From: Mesostigma viride
Lineage: Eukaryota; Streptophyta; Mesostigmatophyceae; Mesostigmatales; Mesostigmataceae
Direction of reading: 5' to 3'
DNA: 64,000 bases
Assembly (NCBI GenBank): GCA_009746045.1
Contig: RPFO01000027.1
Location: forward strand, 4,153,953 to 4,217,952
Part shown: positions 55,601-64,000 of the stretch, one piece after another
Numbering within the stretch: position 1 is the stretch's first letter
How the letters are laid out: each line of letters opens with the position of its first letter
Translations under genes and position numbers: made by a program
Notes under the pieces: generated by a model
What the model was told of the DNA's origin: nothing
Database searches by the model: none
What the model saw: only the letters and a program-made list of their open reading frames with translations

Positions 55601-58600
55601 GTTAGACCTTACGCCCCCGGACCGTCTCTCACAATCCCAGGACCCATCACCAGTCCCACCCCTGAGGCCGGGATTTCCCGGCATTGAAGCCATTGTGGTG
55701 ATAGGCCCTCTACCCTACCGAGGCGTTGGCTTGGCAACTGCTTAGCCAAAGCCCCGACCAGGGCTTGTGTATAGGTAGGAAAATTTTCTGGCATAGATAT
55801 GCCCGCCTTGCTGAACCGAACTCTTTATTGCCTTTCCTATAATGCATCATACAGGATAAAAACAAAGGCGATAAAACAGCCAGAATTTCAGCCCCGCCAG
55901 GCGACCATTCTTTGCTGAAAAACTGGGCAATGATGAAGAGCGCGCTCTTCCCACCAAGATTCGCTCCAGCCCCGCATCCTCCCTGAAACTTCCGTCTGGC
56001 CACAGGCCGAAAGATCGGTTCCGCTGTCAGGCTCCTGGGAGTTATGGGCTACCCTGGCACCCCGCGCTAGCCATCTCCACGCTTAAGGCAGATTCGCCTC
56101 CACCTGTGATTCTTTCCACCGTAGCCGCTGGCCCTGGCCTGTATGGCTCCTTCCCTGACATTGTCCAACTTAAAATGCAGCTCCCCCAGTGCCAGGAAGC
56201 TGCTTGCCGCACCCAGGGGTAGAGGGGAGTCGTCAGTGCGCCCAGCGCAGGCAATCACACCCTTTTACTCAAATCGTAGAGCCCCCCCCCCCCCAGCAGC
56301 CATTCCCGTGGCCTGTAATGATTGGTGGCGAGCATAAAGAAATTTATTCTAGGCGTCTCCACGCCCGGAGAGGCCGATAGCATCGTCTTACATTCAGCGC
56401 AGCCGCCATGGCGGCCAGCCGACCTTGCCAGCAAATGCTGGGATAAAGTTGCAAAGCTGAAAAGAGGCCTCCCTACGTCCCCTACACCACTCTAAGTACT
56501 GACTACCATTCACATTGCGCCACGCAGGCCTGCCGGCTGGCGCAGGTACAAGGTGTACTGACTGCCCATCACAGTTGCGCCACGCCTGGCGGCTGGCGCA
56601 GGTACAAGGTTCAGTGACGTACGTTAGAAGCTACCTAGGCCTGCACTCCGGAACCACACTCAGCCTCGGCACAAAAAGGGCCGGCCGGTGCAGTACCCTC
56701 GTGACAAGCGCTAGTCTTATGCTACCTACAGCAGGTCGGTCCCCTTTGAGTCCGTCCACGCGACATATATAAAATGAGCGAAGCACAACAACTTGTCAAA
56801 ATAAATACGGCAGTACGTTTTTTTTTTGCCCCGATGTATTATGCGCGTATTTTTTCCCGAATACATGAGTTGGACTTGGAATCTTTCAAGGTTCGAGCTG
56901 GGGCAGCGCTTGGCGCCAGGTCAACCGGACCGTGGCGCGGCGCCTACCTTCACCAAGATTTTCTTATATACATGAACTTAGCTCGATTACTAGGAACCAG
57001 GCTTTTCGCAAGTCCGGTAATGACTTGGCAGTTGGCAAGCTAAATGAAATCACACGGAGAGAGTGCCAGCAGGATGAAAATGCCAGTTGTGTTGGGAACG
57101 TGGCACATAACATAGCCTGTATCATTAATATTGCATGGCGGTGTGCCAATGGATTTTGCTCTAAGGGCAAACGTGTTTTTTGCCAAACAGGGCCAGAGCA
57201 TAAATTTGTGGCGAAAAAAACTGTCACGGTGAAGGATGCTCTGGGAAAACGGTTTCGCAGCTGAAGTTTAGCTGCCCATTTTGCGGCCACAATTTTACCA
57301 GTAGCGATGGTAGGCAGATTAGTGCGACCCGGATGCGTGCACATTTTGCGGGCATCGCAGGGCAGGGCATAGATGCTTGTCCTGACGTGAAGATTGGGCA
57401 GAAACGGAGGTTAGAACTCCAGGAGTTGTGGGGCAAGAAGGGTGGGCTGAAGGCGAGGAAGCAGCAGCACCTTAGCTCCAGGACAATGGCGGAGAGCGGC
57501 CATGGCCTTGCTTCGGGGTCGGCCGGTGCAGGAGATCCTTTGCCAGCAGACAATCACAATCACAATTACGGTGGAAGGTTGGTACCAGGGAATAAGTGCA
57601 AGGAATGCGTACAGTGAATTGTGGTGGCAGGCATAATTTAATCTGCACTATTCCTTGCACTTATAAATTATTCCATACCAAGTACCAGCCACCTGGTAGG
57701 GAATAAGTGCCCATGTTGTTGCCCAACGTGTTGGTAACATGGTTGCACAATGCATGCTTTATTACTTGATACATGTTGTCTTATTGATGTATGGAATGCC
57801 TGCCAATAGTAGAGCTGTTATGCGGTTGTTAAAATAATTATTCATTCATGACTCATTTTGACATAGACAATGATAGCTGGTCGTCTCATTCATAGTAATG
57901 GTTGTCAGTGTGTTCTGCACCTTGCCATGAGTGATATCCATGCATAACTATGCCCTAGAGGCCTAAACCCGAAAGGCCCATTCATAACCATGCTGTTAAG
58001 GCCAAAGTGCTCACTGCCGTATTCTAGTGACGTATTCTGCCGGGCTCCACGTATATACCCATATTTTGGAGGCCGATGTATTTGACGTACCGACGTATTT
58101 GCCAACCTGGTCTCCCTGCCATGCAGACGCGCCTGGAGAGTCTCTGCACATCCGCTGGGCTGTGTTTTGCTTTGCCTGCCTCAGTATTTGTGACATTTGG
58201 TGTGGCTGGTTGTGGTGGGTCTATTCTGTGGGGTGGATGCTTGTGCAGCGTCTTCTTTACAGTTGGTGTTGTTCTGATGCGGAAATGCGTTGTGCCTATT
58301 TCCGTGTCTGGCCTTTCACGACGCGTTCGGCTGTTTGCTGTGAAGGTTACCCAGGCCCTGCCGAGTCTATCACATAGTGCACTCTTGGTGCCGCACAGGC
58401 TGCTATGCCTGCTCCTTGGTTTTCCTTAGTGTTTGTCAGCCCCGTCCAGACTCATCTTTGGTGCAATCGGGCCGGGCCGCTCCCACTTAGCAACAGCCCT
58501 CATGTCTTCCCCTTGTTTCTCGCATGTTGTCAAGAGGGAAGCTAGGTCTATTTCATGCGCGCAGAGTCAAGCCGCGTTAACTGCTCGTACAGGACGTGCC

Positions 58601-58897
58601 ATGGCAGCCATGCTTGCTGGCAATGAGGCTCGCAAGACAATACCTGTAAGAGTCTACACCGCATTACCACTGACCAAACCCAACCATGATGTCCATGGGT
58701 GTAATCCTGCCCGTTGCTCCACAAAGCCTTACCTGCTACGTTTCTGTGGTTGCCTGTGCGGGTCTTTTGGGTATTGGTTTCCATGCTGTGTTCAGGCTGG
58801 GGCCACTCCGGTGCACATTGCATCCGAGTACGGCGGTCGGGACATTGTGAAGCACCTGGTCGCGAGCGGTGCAGACGTGGATGCCAACAAAAACAAG
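31570..58897 (+). CDS. Ankyrin-repeat gene, one repeat per exon (gene model 1)
   Basis: Proposed exons: 31570-31662 (cap), 34189-34287, 38518-38616, 43296-43394, 43704-43802, 44122-44220, 45962-46066, 50064-50162, 51078-51179, 53114-53212, 53565-53663, 54016-54114 and 58796-58897, together 431 codons. Exon 38337-38411 is truncated. Each exon starts after a CAG acceptor, ends at a GT donor and is phase 0 at both ends, so all combinations join in frame. Residues follow the ankyrin consensus xGxTPLHIAxxxGHLxIVxxL with GADV near the end. Family knowledge: ankyrin repeats are protein-binding solenoids. The start codon, any other domains and the stop were not found; upstream or downstream exons may exist. 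Whether this is one gene or several adjacent copies is unknown. Confidence 0.65.
31663..34188 (+). other. First intron of ankyrin gene model 1
   Basis: Non-coding. 31849-32400 recurs at 61465-62020. 33000-33330 carries a divergent copy of the 0.9-kb block C found at 37214. No further ankyrin exon seen. Confidence 0.6.
34189..34287 (+). CDS. Ankyrin exon (TPLWIA class)
   Basis: 33 codons, RGRTPLWIASQKGHLDIV, ending GADLGITDW. Acceptor GCGTTCAG, donor GTCAGT. Confidence 0.8.
34397..34696 (+). repeat. 98-bp minisatellite, 3 copies
   Basis: Unit contains ACACATAAGCATGCGCGCTT and CTATTGCACTACATGTTGGG. The same unit occurs six times at 46176, four times at 51289, and once or partially at 44332 and 50275, always a short distance after an ankyrin exon. 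Confidence 0.93.
36311..36514. repeat. Perfect 95-bp-arm palindrome
   Basis: Arms 36311-36405 and 36420-36514 are perfect reverse complements as read. The 14-bp spacer is itself nearly palindromic (ATTCGGCCGAAT). Confidence 0.95.
36516..36650 (-). ncRNA. tRNA-like module in permuted order (3' half before 5' half)
   Basis: On the minus strand, a T-arm with perfect B box GGTTCGAATCC (36611-36621) and acceptor strand CTGAGGC (36601-36607) comes first. A linker of about 24 bases follows, then acceptor-like TGCTCAG (36570-36576) and A box TGGCCTAGGCGG (36558-36569). TTTT (36516-36519), a possible Pol III stop, comes last. Five of seven acceptor positions pair. CCTTGGAGG upstream of the T-arm can pair with CCTCCACAAGG after the A box. 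Permuted tRNA genes are known in some green and red algae. Alternatives are a rearranged SINE or two tRNA fragments. Arginine-like features are only suggestive. Confidence 0.35.
37214..38090 (+). repeat. Block C (0.9 kb), copy 1 of 4
   Basis: Recurs at 44438-45340, 48941-49830 and 51985-52880, with an older partial relative at 33010-33330. Non-coding in its conserved form; the overlapping open frames change between copies. Confidence 0.88.
38337..38411 (+). pseudogene. Truncated ankyrin exon at a duplication breakpoint
   Basis: DGCTPLHVAIERGHLDIV is normal, but after LVASG the sequence jumps to intron-like DNA (GTTTAGAACC), giving an in-frame TAG at 38413-38415 and no proper 3' half. 38411/38412 is also where two duplicated blocks join. 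Confidence 0.75.
38518..38616 (+). CDS. Ankyrin exon (TPLHVA class)
   Basis: 33 codons, DGCTPLHVASQGGHLDVV, ending GADKGARNK. Donor GTAAGC is the best match to consensus in the locus. Identical copy at 54016. Confidence 0.85.
39166..41290 (+). mobile_element. Composite repeat H-A-H-I-A, copy 2
   Basis: Short monomer 39166-39720 (H then A) and long monomer 39721-41290 (H, about 1 kb I, A). Same dimer as in the ABC gene intron 4 but in + orientation. Non-coding. Confidence 0.78.
41762..42118 (+). pseudogene. BED-type zinc-finger transposase fragment
   Basis: In frame: LKFSCPFCGHNF, TRMRAHFAGIAG and IDACPDVK, a C-x2-C...H finger typical of hAT-type transposase N-termini, then KKGGLKARKQQ and a stop at 42116-42118. 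A CAG just before 41762 could be an acceptor for an upstream exon (41433-41759), which is open but unrecognised. No catalytic domain follows. An inverted pair (ATAAGTGCAAGGAAT with its complement at about 42153) lies downstream. Confidence 0.55.
43296..43394 (+). CDS. Ankyrin exon (TPLHIA class)
   Basis: 33 codons, AGTTPLHIASEKGHLGIV, ending GADADTKTK. Donor GTGGAA is weak, so splicing here is less certain. It lies at the end of the 4.9-kb duplicated block. Confidence 0.7.
43704..43802 (+). CDS. Ankyrin exon (TPLHVA class)
   Basis: 33 codons, DDRTPLHVASEQGHLVVV, ending GADVNARQE. Acceptor TTCATTCAG, donor GTCAGC. Confidence 0.82.
44122..44220 (+). CDS. Ankyrin exon (TPLWIA class)
   Basis: 33 codons, KGRTPLWIASLKGHLDVV, ending GAAVDAKEE. 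Acceptor TCGTTCAG, donor GTCAGC. Ala replaces the usual Asp of GAD. Confidence 0.8.
44438..45340 (+). repeat. Block C, copy 2 of 4
   Basis: Copy with an undisturbed junction (GGAGTTAAGCGTCG near 44438). It shows the sequence before the insertion seen at 35002-37211. Confidence 0.85.
45262..45893 (+). repeat. 192-bp tandem repeat, about 3 copies
   Basis: Units with GTGGGTTGACCAGGGTGTCT spaced 192 bp (45450, 45642, 45834). Each contains a CTGCAG site and ATGGCAGGCATGACCCCT. Single units also follow block C elsewhere (38040, 49760, 52805). Confidence 0.9.
45962..46066 (+). CDS. Ankyrin exon with two extra codons
   Basis: 35 codons: DYWTWTPLHAASQEGHLDIV, ending GADVNARPK. The repeated WTWT suggests a small in-frame duplication at the exon start. 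Donor GTTGGC. Confidence 0.75.
46176..46763 (+). repeat. 98-bp minisatellite, 6 copies
   Basis: 588 bp, exactly six units. Nearly identical copies produce staggered open frames of 61 codons that are repeat artefacts. Confidence 0.95.
47068..48940. mobile_element. PIF/Harbinger-like insertion, copy 2
   Basis: 1.87 kb. The right end (inverse CGGTGACGGTCC) pairs better with the left end than in copy 1, giving an imperfect TIR of about 11 bp. It lacks the 341-bp palindrome insertion. Confidence 0.5.
48941..49830 (+). repeat. Block C, copy 3 of 4
   Basis: Part of duplicated block A copy 2. Nearly identical to copy 1. Confidence 0.88.
50064..50162 (+). CDS. Chimeric ankyrin exon
   Basis: 33 codons. 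The first two-thirds (HGRTPLHMASQWGHLDIV) and upstream intron match the TPLHVA class. The end (GADLGITDS, donor GTCAGT) and downstream intron match the 34189 exon. See findings. Confidence 0.8.
51078..51179 (+). CDS. Chimeric ankyrin exon
   Basis: 34 codons. The start (AGETPLHIASEKGHLGIV) matches the 43296 exon. The end (AAGADVDVK..., donor GTCAGT) matches the 62675 exon and its intron. Confidence 0.8.
51289..51686 (+). repeat. 98-bp minisatellite, 4 copies
   Basis: First and last units carry the 2-base longer TCCCGCCCACC variant, which also occurs in the first unit at 34397. Confidence 0.93.
51985..52880 (+). repeat. Block C, copy 4 of 4
   Basis: Nearly identical to copies 1 and 3 from 52260 onwards; its 5' part differs slightly (GGAAGCGGTGTGCAGC). 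Confidence 0.88.
53114..53212 (+). CDS. Ankyrin exon in 451-bp tandem unit, first copy
   Basis: 33 codons, DDRTPLHVASQWGHLDIV, ending GADVNARQK. Donor GTCAGC. Confidence 0.82.
53565..53663 (+). CDS. Ankyrin exon in 451-bp tandem unit, second copy
   Basis: 33 codons, DDRTPLHVAIERGHLDIV, ending GADVNARQK. It differs from the previous exon mainly at the exposed loop residues (SQW versus IER, H versus Y). Confidence 0.82.
54016..54114 (+). CDS. Ankyrin exon, duplicate of 38518
   Basis: Same 33 codons and donor GTAAGC as 38518-38616. It opens the second copy of the 4.9-kb block. Confidence 0.85.
54664..56789 (+). mobile_element. Composite repeat H-A-H-I-A, copy 3
   Basis: Nearly identical to copy 2 because it was carried along in duplicated block B, not by independent insertion. 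Confidence 0.78.
57261..57617 (+). pseudogene. BED-type zinc-finger transposase fragment, duplicate
   Basis: Copy of 41762-42118 within block B copy 2, with the same frame and stop. Confidence 0.55.
58796..58897 (+). CDS. Ankyrin exon (TPVHIA variant)
   Basis: 34 codons, AGATPVHIASEYGGRDIV, ending GADVDANKNK. The GH of GHLDIV is replaced by GGRDIV. The upstream intron matches that of 43296, but the exon diverges strongly from it. Confidence 0.78.
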
Positions 58898-61192
58898 GTC
58901 AGCGTGCCTCCATCGCGATTGCCAACGTGCATGTATCCTCACGTCAGTTGTGTGCCCTTGGCCCACGCCCCATCCTACTGTGTGTTGCATGCACATGCAA
59001 GCAATACAGCAGCTCCATCCCCGTTTGGTCGCCGTGTTTGGTAACCGCAGGACGCAGCACGGCGTCTCTCAGCATCGTTCTTTACACGCTGAATGTGGTT
59101 TTGGCTGCCAATGCCTGGATCCATGCTGTGGGTGTTGTTTAGCAGAAGTGAGGTTGTTGGCTTGAGGGGGTGGTTATTGCGGCAACAGGCATGCCGGCCA
59201 TCTGTTTCTTCAGAAGGAATGTGCAGCATAACAAGGTCATGGCCTACACAAGTCTTCTTTGCAGTCCATGTGGCCATGGTAGATCTTCATCAGACCACCG
59301 CCCTTCTTGTGCTTCCTTCTTCTCCAATGCTAGTGGCAGTGGAAACGGAGGATGCTGGCGGTGGGATAAAAGCATCGCTCGTTGTCCACACATCAAGCGA
59401 CGAATCGTGCTCTATTACCTGTGATGCAGATGCGCGGCCTAGCTAAAGCCTTTGTGTTCTTTATGAGAATAGTCTTATGAGGATTGCCCAGTGGGCAGCG
59501 CATCGGTTTGTCTGCCTCTGCGTTAACGACACGTGGCACGGCTTGGTGTGGTGGGTCTACTTTGTAAAGGGGATTCTGCAGCTTCTCTCTTTATGGTTGT
59601 TTTGTGCTGATCCTGGATCGTTTTGTGCCCAGGGGCTTCTTTCCCTTGAGCGTTGCCATGGGTCGGGCAGGCCTTTCCTAGGCGTTGTCAAAACCAACAC
59701 TGCAGCCATCATTTGCCTCTTACTCTCCCTCATCATTTGCCAGGGCTGCTGTCATTTTCGGTTTGGAAGCCCCCAATTAAAACCACCCCTCGTCGTACCT
59801 ACATATCCCCTTGTTTGTCGCGGTTGACAAGGAGAGAAGGCCTGCTGCATGCGCGCTGAGTCAATCTGTGGTAGGTTTGGACAGGAAGTGCCATGGCAGC
59901 CCAGCTTGCTGGATGAGGCTCGCAAAAACCATTCTTTATCAAGTCAGCATAGCCGCACCGCCACTGACCCACCAGCATGAAGTCTGTGGGTCATATCCCT
60001 TCACAGGTCTCAACTGCAAATGGTCTGGCTTCCGATTTTCCGCCAAAAAATGATTTATGGCCGATGCATCGGCCCCTTCTCGGGGGACCAAATGCCGCGA
60101 ATGCTATTGAGAAGTTGGAGAACTTTAGCTGAGAAGATCAAATTTCATAAGTTTTTGCGCAGCACGATACCGGGGTTGACGTACTACTGAAGAACTTATA
60201 CATATGTTCTGGGCGGTCGAAGAACGAGGGGTCAGGGTATTTTTCAACGTCGAATGTGCATTCCGGAAATCTATGACCTGGCCAAGGCGGCTTGCGCCCA
60301 CGCATGGCATTTACGTTTTCGTTCGAATTTGCCGGTCAAACTCAGGAGATAGACTTTATAAGTCTTATATAGATGCTACCGCCCCAGTTTTGGTTTGCAG
60401 CGATGCCATTTGTTAGGTGTCGGCAGCGTTCTTGCTGGGAAAAACTGCGATCAGGCCGGACGATAGAAACGTTGACAGCAATACCTTTATGGCGTATTTT
60501 AAAGGATATATCGGTTTCTTTGTACTTTCTATGATGCTTTGTAGTCGTAAATGTGCAAGGGTGGCCAGAAATTGCTGAATCTAGCGACCATGCTACACAA
60601 CTTTGGTGTGCCGCAATGCGCCATTTTGCGGCCATCGCCTGGGCCAAGGTAACGCCAGCCATGCCAGGTAAATCTGAATCATCGTTTCCTTATCGACGTT
60701 TCACGTTTAAATATATGTTCTAGCTGTGGCACATGCCCATCATTCTTGAAGGGAAATGTATTATATGGCATGGTTAGTGACCACGTTAGTAGGTAGTATG
60801 CCCGTCCATACCCACTTGGTTTATACCAATGGTACCCCTGTAGGCTTTACAGGGTCTAACTATGTAATTGTATACTACTAGATACCCAAATGATGACCCG
60901 AGTGACCAACTGCCTTGCTTTTTATATCTCCGCTACAGGAAGGCCCTAGGCTTCATAGCTTTCAATAAATACAGCAACAGCGCTTGAACTTTATTCAGCG
61001 CACATTTGATGTTTGCACGAGGGATTTTTGTTTAGGCCTCTAGCTGTGGTGTGAATGTCTGGTGTATGCATGGGGCGGGTGGGCTATTGAATGCAGCAGA
61101 TGCAACATGCTTGCACCCTGTGGAGATTAACGTGCCCGTTTCATTGTAAATCCTGCATGTGTTCACGGGGATCCCGACGTTGATGCTCTCAG
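58898..61192. other. Non-coding stretch between ankyrin models
   Basis: No ankyrin exon or other gene recognised. 59100-59700 weakly resembles the intron modules of the locus. An unassigned minus-strand open frame lies at 60342-60662. Confidence 0.5.
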
Positions 61193-61285
61193 TGGGCCTC
61201 GCTGATCGAGGCGGTGAAATTTGGCGACTCGTATGAAGTCCAGCGCTTCATCGCTAATGGCGCAAGAGTGAATGACTCACTGGAT
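61193..61285 (+). CDS. Second ankyrin cap exon
   Basis: Same length and splice sites as 31570-31662, but with several amino-acid changes (EAVEAGDL to EAVKFGDS; GVDVNATLD to GARVNDSLD). The frame is intact. Confidence 0.7.
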
Positions 61286-62776
61286 GTAAGTTCTGGCCTT
61301 CTCCTGCTGGGAATGCATTGCTTTGGCGATGATGCCATGTAGCTCTGCAACTATCACGTTAGCCGTGCAACGTGATACCCAGCTGCAAGGTACAGAATAA
61401 GCCCAGCAGCCTTGCTCAGGCTTCCTCCTGACCCAGTGCCTTTTCCCCAAAGTGGACAAGGTGCTTGGTTGCCTCTGCTTGTAATCAGTTCGCGGAATGC
61501 CTTCCAAATGCGAGCATGGCATGCAGGCAGACAAGCAGGCATGTTGTGTTGTGTCTATTGAGGGTGGCCCTGAATATAGTGCTGCATTGTCGACATTTCT
61601 TCTGCCCAGTGCATTTCCCGCATAGGGGCTCGCCCATGGTGGCATATGCGTATTTTCTTTACCCCATCACCCTTGATGCATGGGCGGGGTTGCGCCCATC
61701 CAGTCTCATGTGTGTATCTTCTTTGCCCCGGTACCCTCGGGGACGGCCCTCTGCATGTTTTTTTATTACCTGTTTCCCTGGATGGAGGTGGCAAGCAGGG
61801 TCGTTTTTGCCCGTATTATGAGGCAACTCGCTTGGGGGTGATAACGAGCTAGCAGAATGCAGGCTACTTAGCCACGTGTCTGCCATGCAATTTGGGTCAC
61901 TTCTGTATAGCCTTGGTTATATCCCTTCTGCTTGCACCGCGAGGGTCACGCTCCCTGGCCAGACAGAAACACATGCCTTTACTATTGTTGGCGTGCAACG
62001 GCATGTTTTGGTGACATTATGTGAGTGTTTGTACCTCAAAAGCTTACGAAGCATGGGAACTGTACTTATGAAGAAACAATTACGGGTCACAACCGGCCGA
62101 CCATGCTTATCAAGCCTACCGTCAAACTTGAAAACGGCAAAACCAGAAATATCCTAACGCTGACAATTTAATAATTCAGCCAGCCAGCTCATCTGTCACA
62201 CGTCTGAGCTGTCAGGCCATGTGTACTCTACGAATGCAACCCTGAACACACTACCCAACCAAGCAGCACACCAATCAATTGGTGAGTGCTGGTTACATCA
62301 GATTTTATTACATCTTTTTGACGCAACTTCCGTCAGCATTCCACACATGGCCGGCCATTCAAACAAACGGCGCCTGACTTACAAAAGGCAAAGCTAGTTG
62401 CCAGTAGGATTCCCCGGTAAACAACAAGCCGTCCCCATTCGTCTAACAAGCCTTTCTGCATGTACAGCCACAAGGTTGTGGCGGCCCTTTCTTTCCCGCA
62501 TTCTGTTTAATAAACTATTTTCAGAGAAATCCGAAATCTTAACCTGGTTGAATGTTCTTTGGTGAGATCCTAATTTTTGCTCCACAAAGCCTTAGCTGTT
62601 CGGTTTCTGTGGTTGCCTGTGTGATGTTTTTGGTTTTTGGTTTCCATGGCACGCTGTGTGGCTTCTGCGTTCAGAGTGAGAGACTCACCCCGCTCTGGAT
62701 TGCCTCCAAGGAAGGCCATCTGGACATTGTGAAGCACCTCGTCGCCGCGGGTGCAGATGTTGACGTCAAGGCCTTG
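61193..62776 (+). CDS. Second ankyrin gene, 5' part (gene model 2)
   Basis: Cap exon 61193-61285 (31 codons, WASLIEAVKFGDSYEVQRFI, ending NDSLD, donor GTAAGT) and repeat exon 62675-62776 (34 codons, SERLTPLWIASKEGHLDIV, ending VDVKAL, donor GTCAGT). The cap and about 0.8 kb of its downstream intron parallel 31570-32400, so this is a paralog of the start of gene model 1. The gene continues past the window. It could also be an internal duplication of one giant gene. Confidence 0.6.
62675..62776 (+). CDS. Ankyrin exon of gene model 2
   Basis: 34 codons. Acceptor GCGTTCAG shared with the TPLWIA class. The ending AAGADVDVK is shared with the 51078 exon. Confidence 0.78.
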
Positions 62777-64000
62777 GTCAGTGTTTCTCTCCATTGTGGT
62801 CATCGACGTGCTTGTGTCCTCCCTTTCGCTGCGTGACCCTTGACCCACGCCCCATCCATTGGTGGGTTGCATGCGCAGGCAAGCGACCCATAAGCATGCG
62901 CGCTTGCTCCCCATTTGCTTGCCCTGGTGATTGCAGGATGCAGCACCTTGTGTGTGAGCGTAGTGAAGGTAACCAGTTGGCTTGCGGCGAATCGTTCCGA
63001 ATCGTTGATACAGGCATTATTTAGCAGAGGTGAGTTTGTTCGCTCTGTTGGGTGTTGGTTGTGGTAACTGATGGGATGACCATCCCGATCTCCAAATGGT
63101 GGGTGTGGCATACTTCGACGCTGCTCTTTGTGCGGCACAGCAAGCGGTGCAACATACTCTCCTGTCATGCAGATACCCAGCCCTATGTAATGTGGTTCAT
63201 ATAGTGGCTAAATGAACATAGTCGTTACTAGATGGAGGGGAAGTTGCTGTAGCGAGTTGGGTAGAGCTAGGGATTGTGGTTGCGTTGATGCCACTTGTGT
63301 ACGAGACGGACGAGCACTGCTGGATTATGGCCGAGGTGGAAGGCCAGGCTGGCCAGGCTGGCCAGGCTGGCCAGGCCGGAATTATGGAAGGGCCTTGTCA
63401 TGATATAATGTATTATCTTCGCTTTGGTCCTCGTGTAAGGTACGCATTTTAGGGATATGCTCGGCAGTGCTTCTAGTAACGTTATGTTTTCGTCAAATGT
63501 TGACGCAAAACCTAAATTTCGCCATGAAACGTACACACTTTAGGGTAAAACGTAAAAACTTTGACTCCAAAAAAATGCAGAGTCGTCAACATTTTGACGT
63601 TCGCAAAATGGCCGTAAGTCAACTGGGATTCGAACATAAGGGGCTCGGCGTCAACTGACGAGCGCCATGAGGCGCGGCGTGAGTGGACCGGGGGGTAGGG
63701 GCGCAGCGCCAACCGCTAGTACTTACGCAATATACTACACTTGCTGTACGGTGGATGATACGGTGGGTAAATCTGTATCTTGCCAGGTTTGTTTGCCAGA
63801 AGTTTCTTCTGAGACTCATTGAGCACTGTGAGGCTTATATAAGTCACGAGTCACGACAGTGGAGGTAAAAAGGACGCAGCAACAGATTACCGAAATGCAG
63901 GCAATAGCGACATTTCGATCATCGCAGCTCGGAATAGGCCGTTTCCAATGGATGCGTTTTACTTTTAATATTGCGGTAAAGAATGGCTAGCAAAAAAGGC
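62777..64000. other. Right flank: intron of ankyrin model 2 and unassigned DNA
   Basis: 62900-63010 matches intron sequence at 43930-44040. A (GGCCAGGCT)n array lies at 63342-63377. 63490-63600 holds an inverted pair around AAATGTTGACG. A GC-rich motif (63656-63715) resembles 15660-15740. No exon recognised. Confidence 0.5.
63342..63377 (+). repeat. (GGCCAGGCT)n, four copies
   Basis: Nine-base tandem unit, four copies, the last ending GGCCAGGCC. Confidence 0.9.

Larger units (their letters stand above)
53910..58810 (+). repeat. Duplicated block B, copy 2 (4.9 kb)
   Basis: Counterpart of 38412-43310. After about 58810 the sequence diverges within the ankyrin exon. Confidence 0.93.

Noticed and set aside
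63600-63660. Possible tRNA on the minus strand (GTTCGAATCCC)
   Set aside because: The T stem does not pair and no A box lies at the right distance.

Overview
This is nuclear DNA from a green eukaryote, most likely a green alga. A spliced soluble ABC ATPase closely resembles the land-plant ABCI19/20/21 family. Introns are long and repeat-filled, and LINE, Ty3 and TIR elements surround the genes. There are no bacterial operons, no rRNA and no CRISPR array. I cannot name the species. Two host genes at the left end (an LRR/F-box-like protein and the ABC ATPase) are solid. An ankyrin-repeat locus fills the right half. Almost everything else is mobile or repetitive DNA.

Layout. 1-1901: non-coding, with a LINE 3' fragment and a short tandem repeat. 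1902-3521 (-): intronless LRR-CC protein of 539 aa. 3522-4733: shared divergent promoter region. 4734-14960 (+): six-exon ABC ATPase of 322 aa. Its exon edges are echoed by decayed partial copies in the neighbouring introns. The introns also carry minisatellites, a small TIR element and a roughly 2-kb composite repeat. 15105-26350: a transposon graveyard holding a LINE 3' end, a zinc-finger transposase-like pseudogene, a LINE ORF1-like pseudogene, a Ty3 element lacking reverse transcriptase, a TIR-flanked endonuclease ORF, a LINE reverse transcriptase and a triplicated LINE 3' terminus. 26351-30602: no gene seen. 30603-31155: pentanucleotide satellite.

31570-62776 (+): an ankyrin locus in which each repeat of about 33 residues is its own phase-0 exon of 99-105 bp. 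There are 13 intact internal exons, one truncated exon and two N-terminal cap exons. Because every exon is symmetric, duplication, deletion or exchange keeps the frame. The locus has used this: blocks of 0.45, 0.9, 3.7 and 4.9 kb are duplicated, 98-bp and 192-bp intronic repeats vary in copy number, and at least two exons look like chimeras made by crossover inside the ankyrin codons. Two copies of a PIF/Harbinger-like insertion lie in the duplicated blocks. One of them carries a 341-bp insertion made of a perfect 95-bp-arm palindrome beside a tRNA-like module whose 3' half precedes its 5' half.

All assignments come from reading the sequence. No database search, dot plot or expression data were available.
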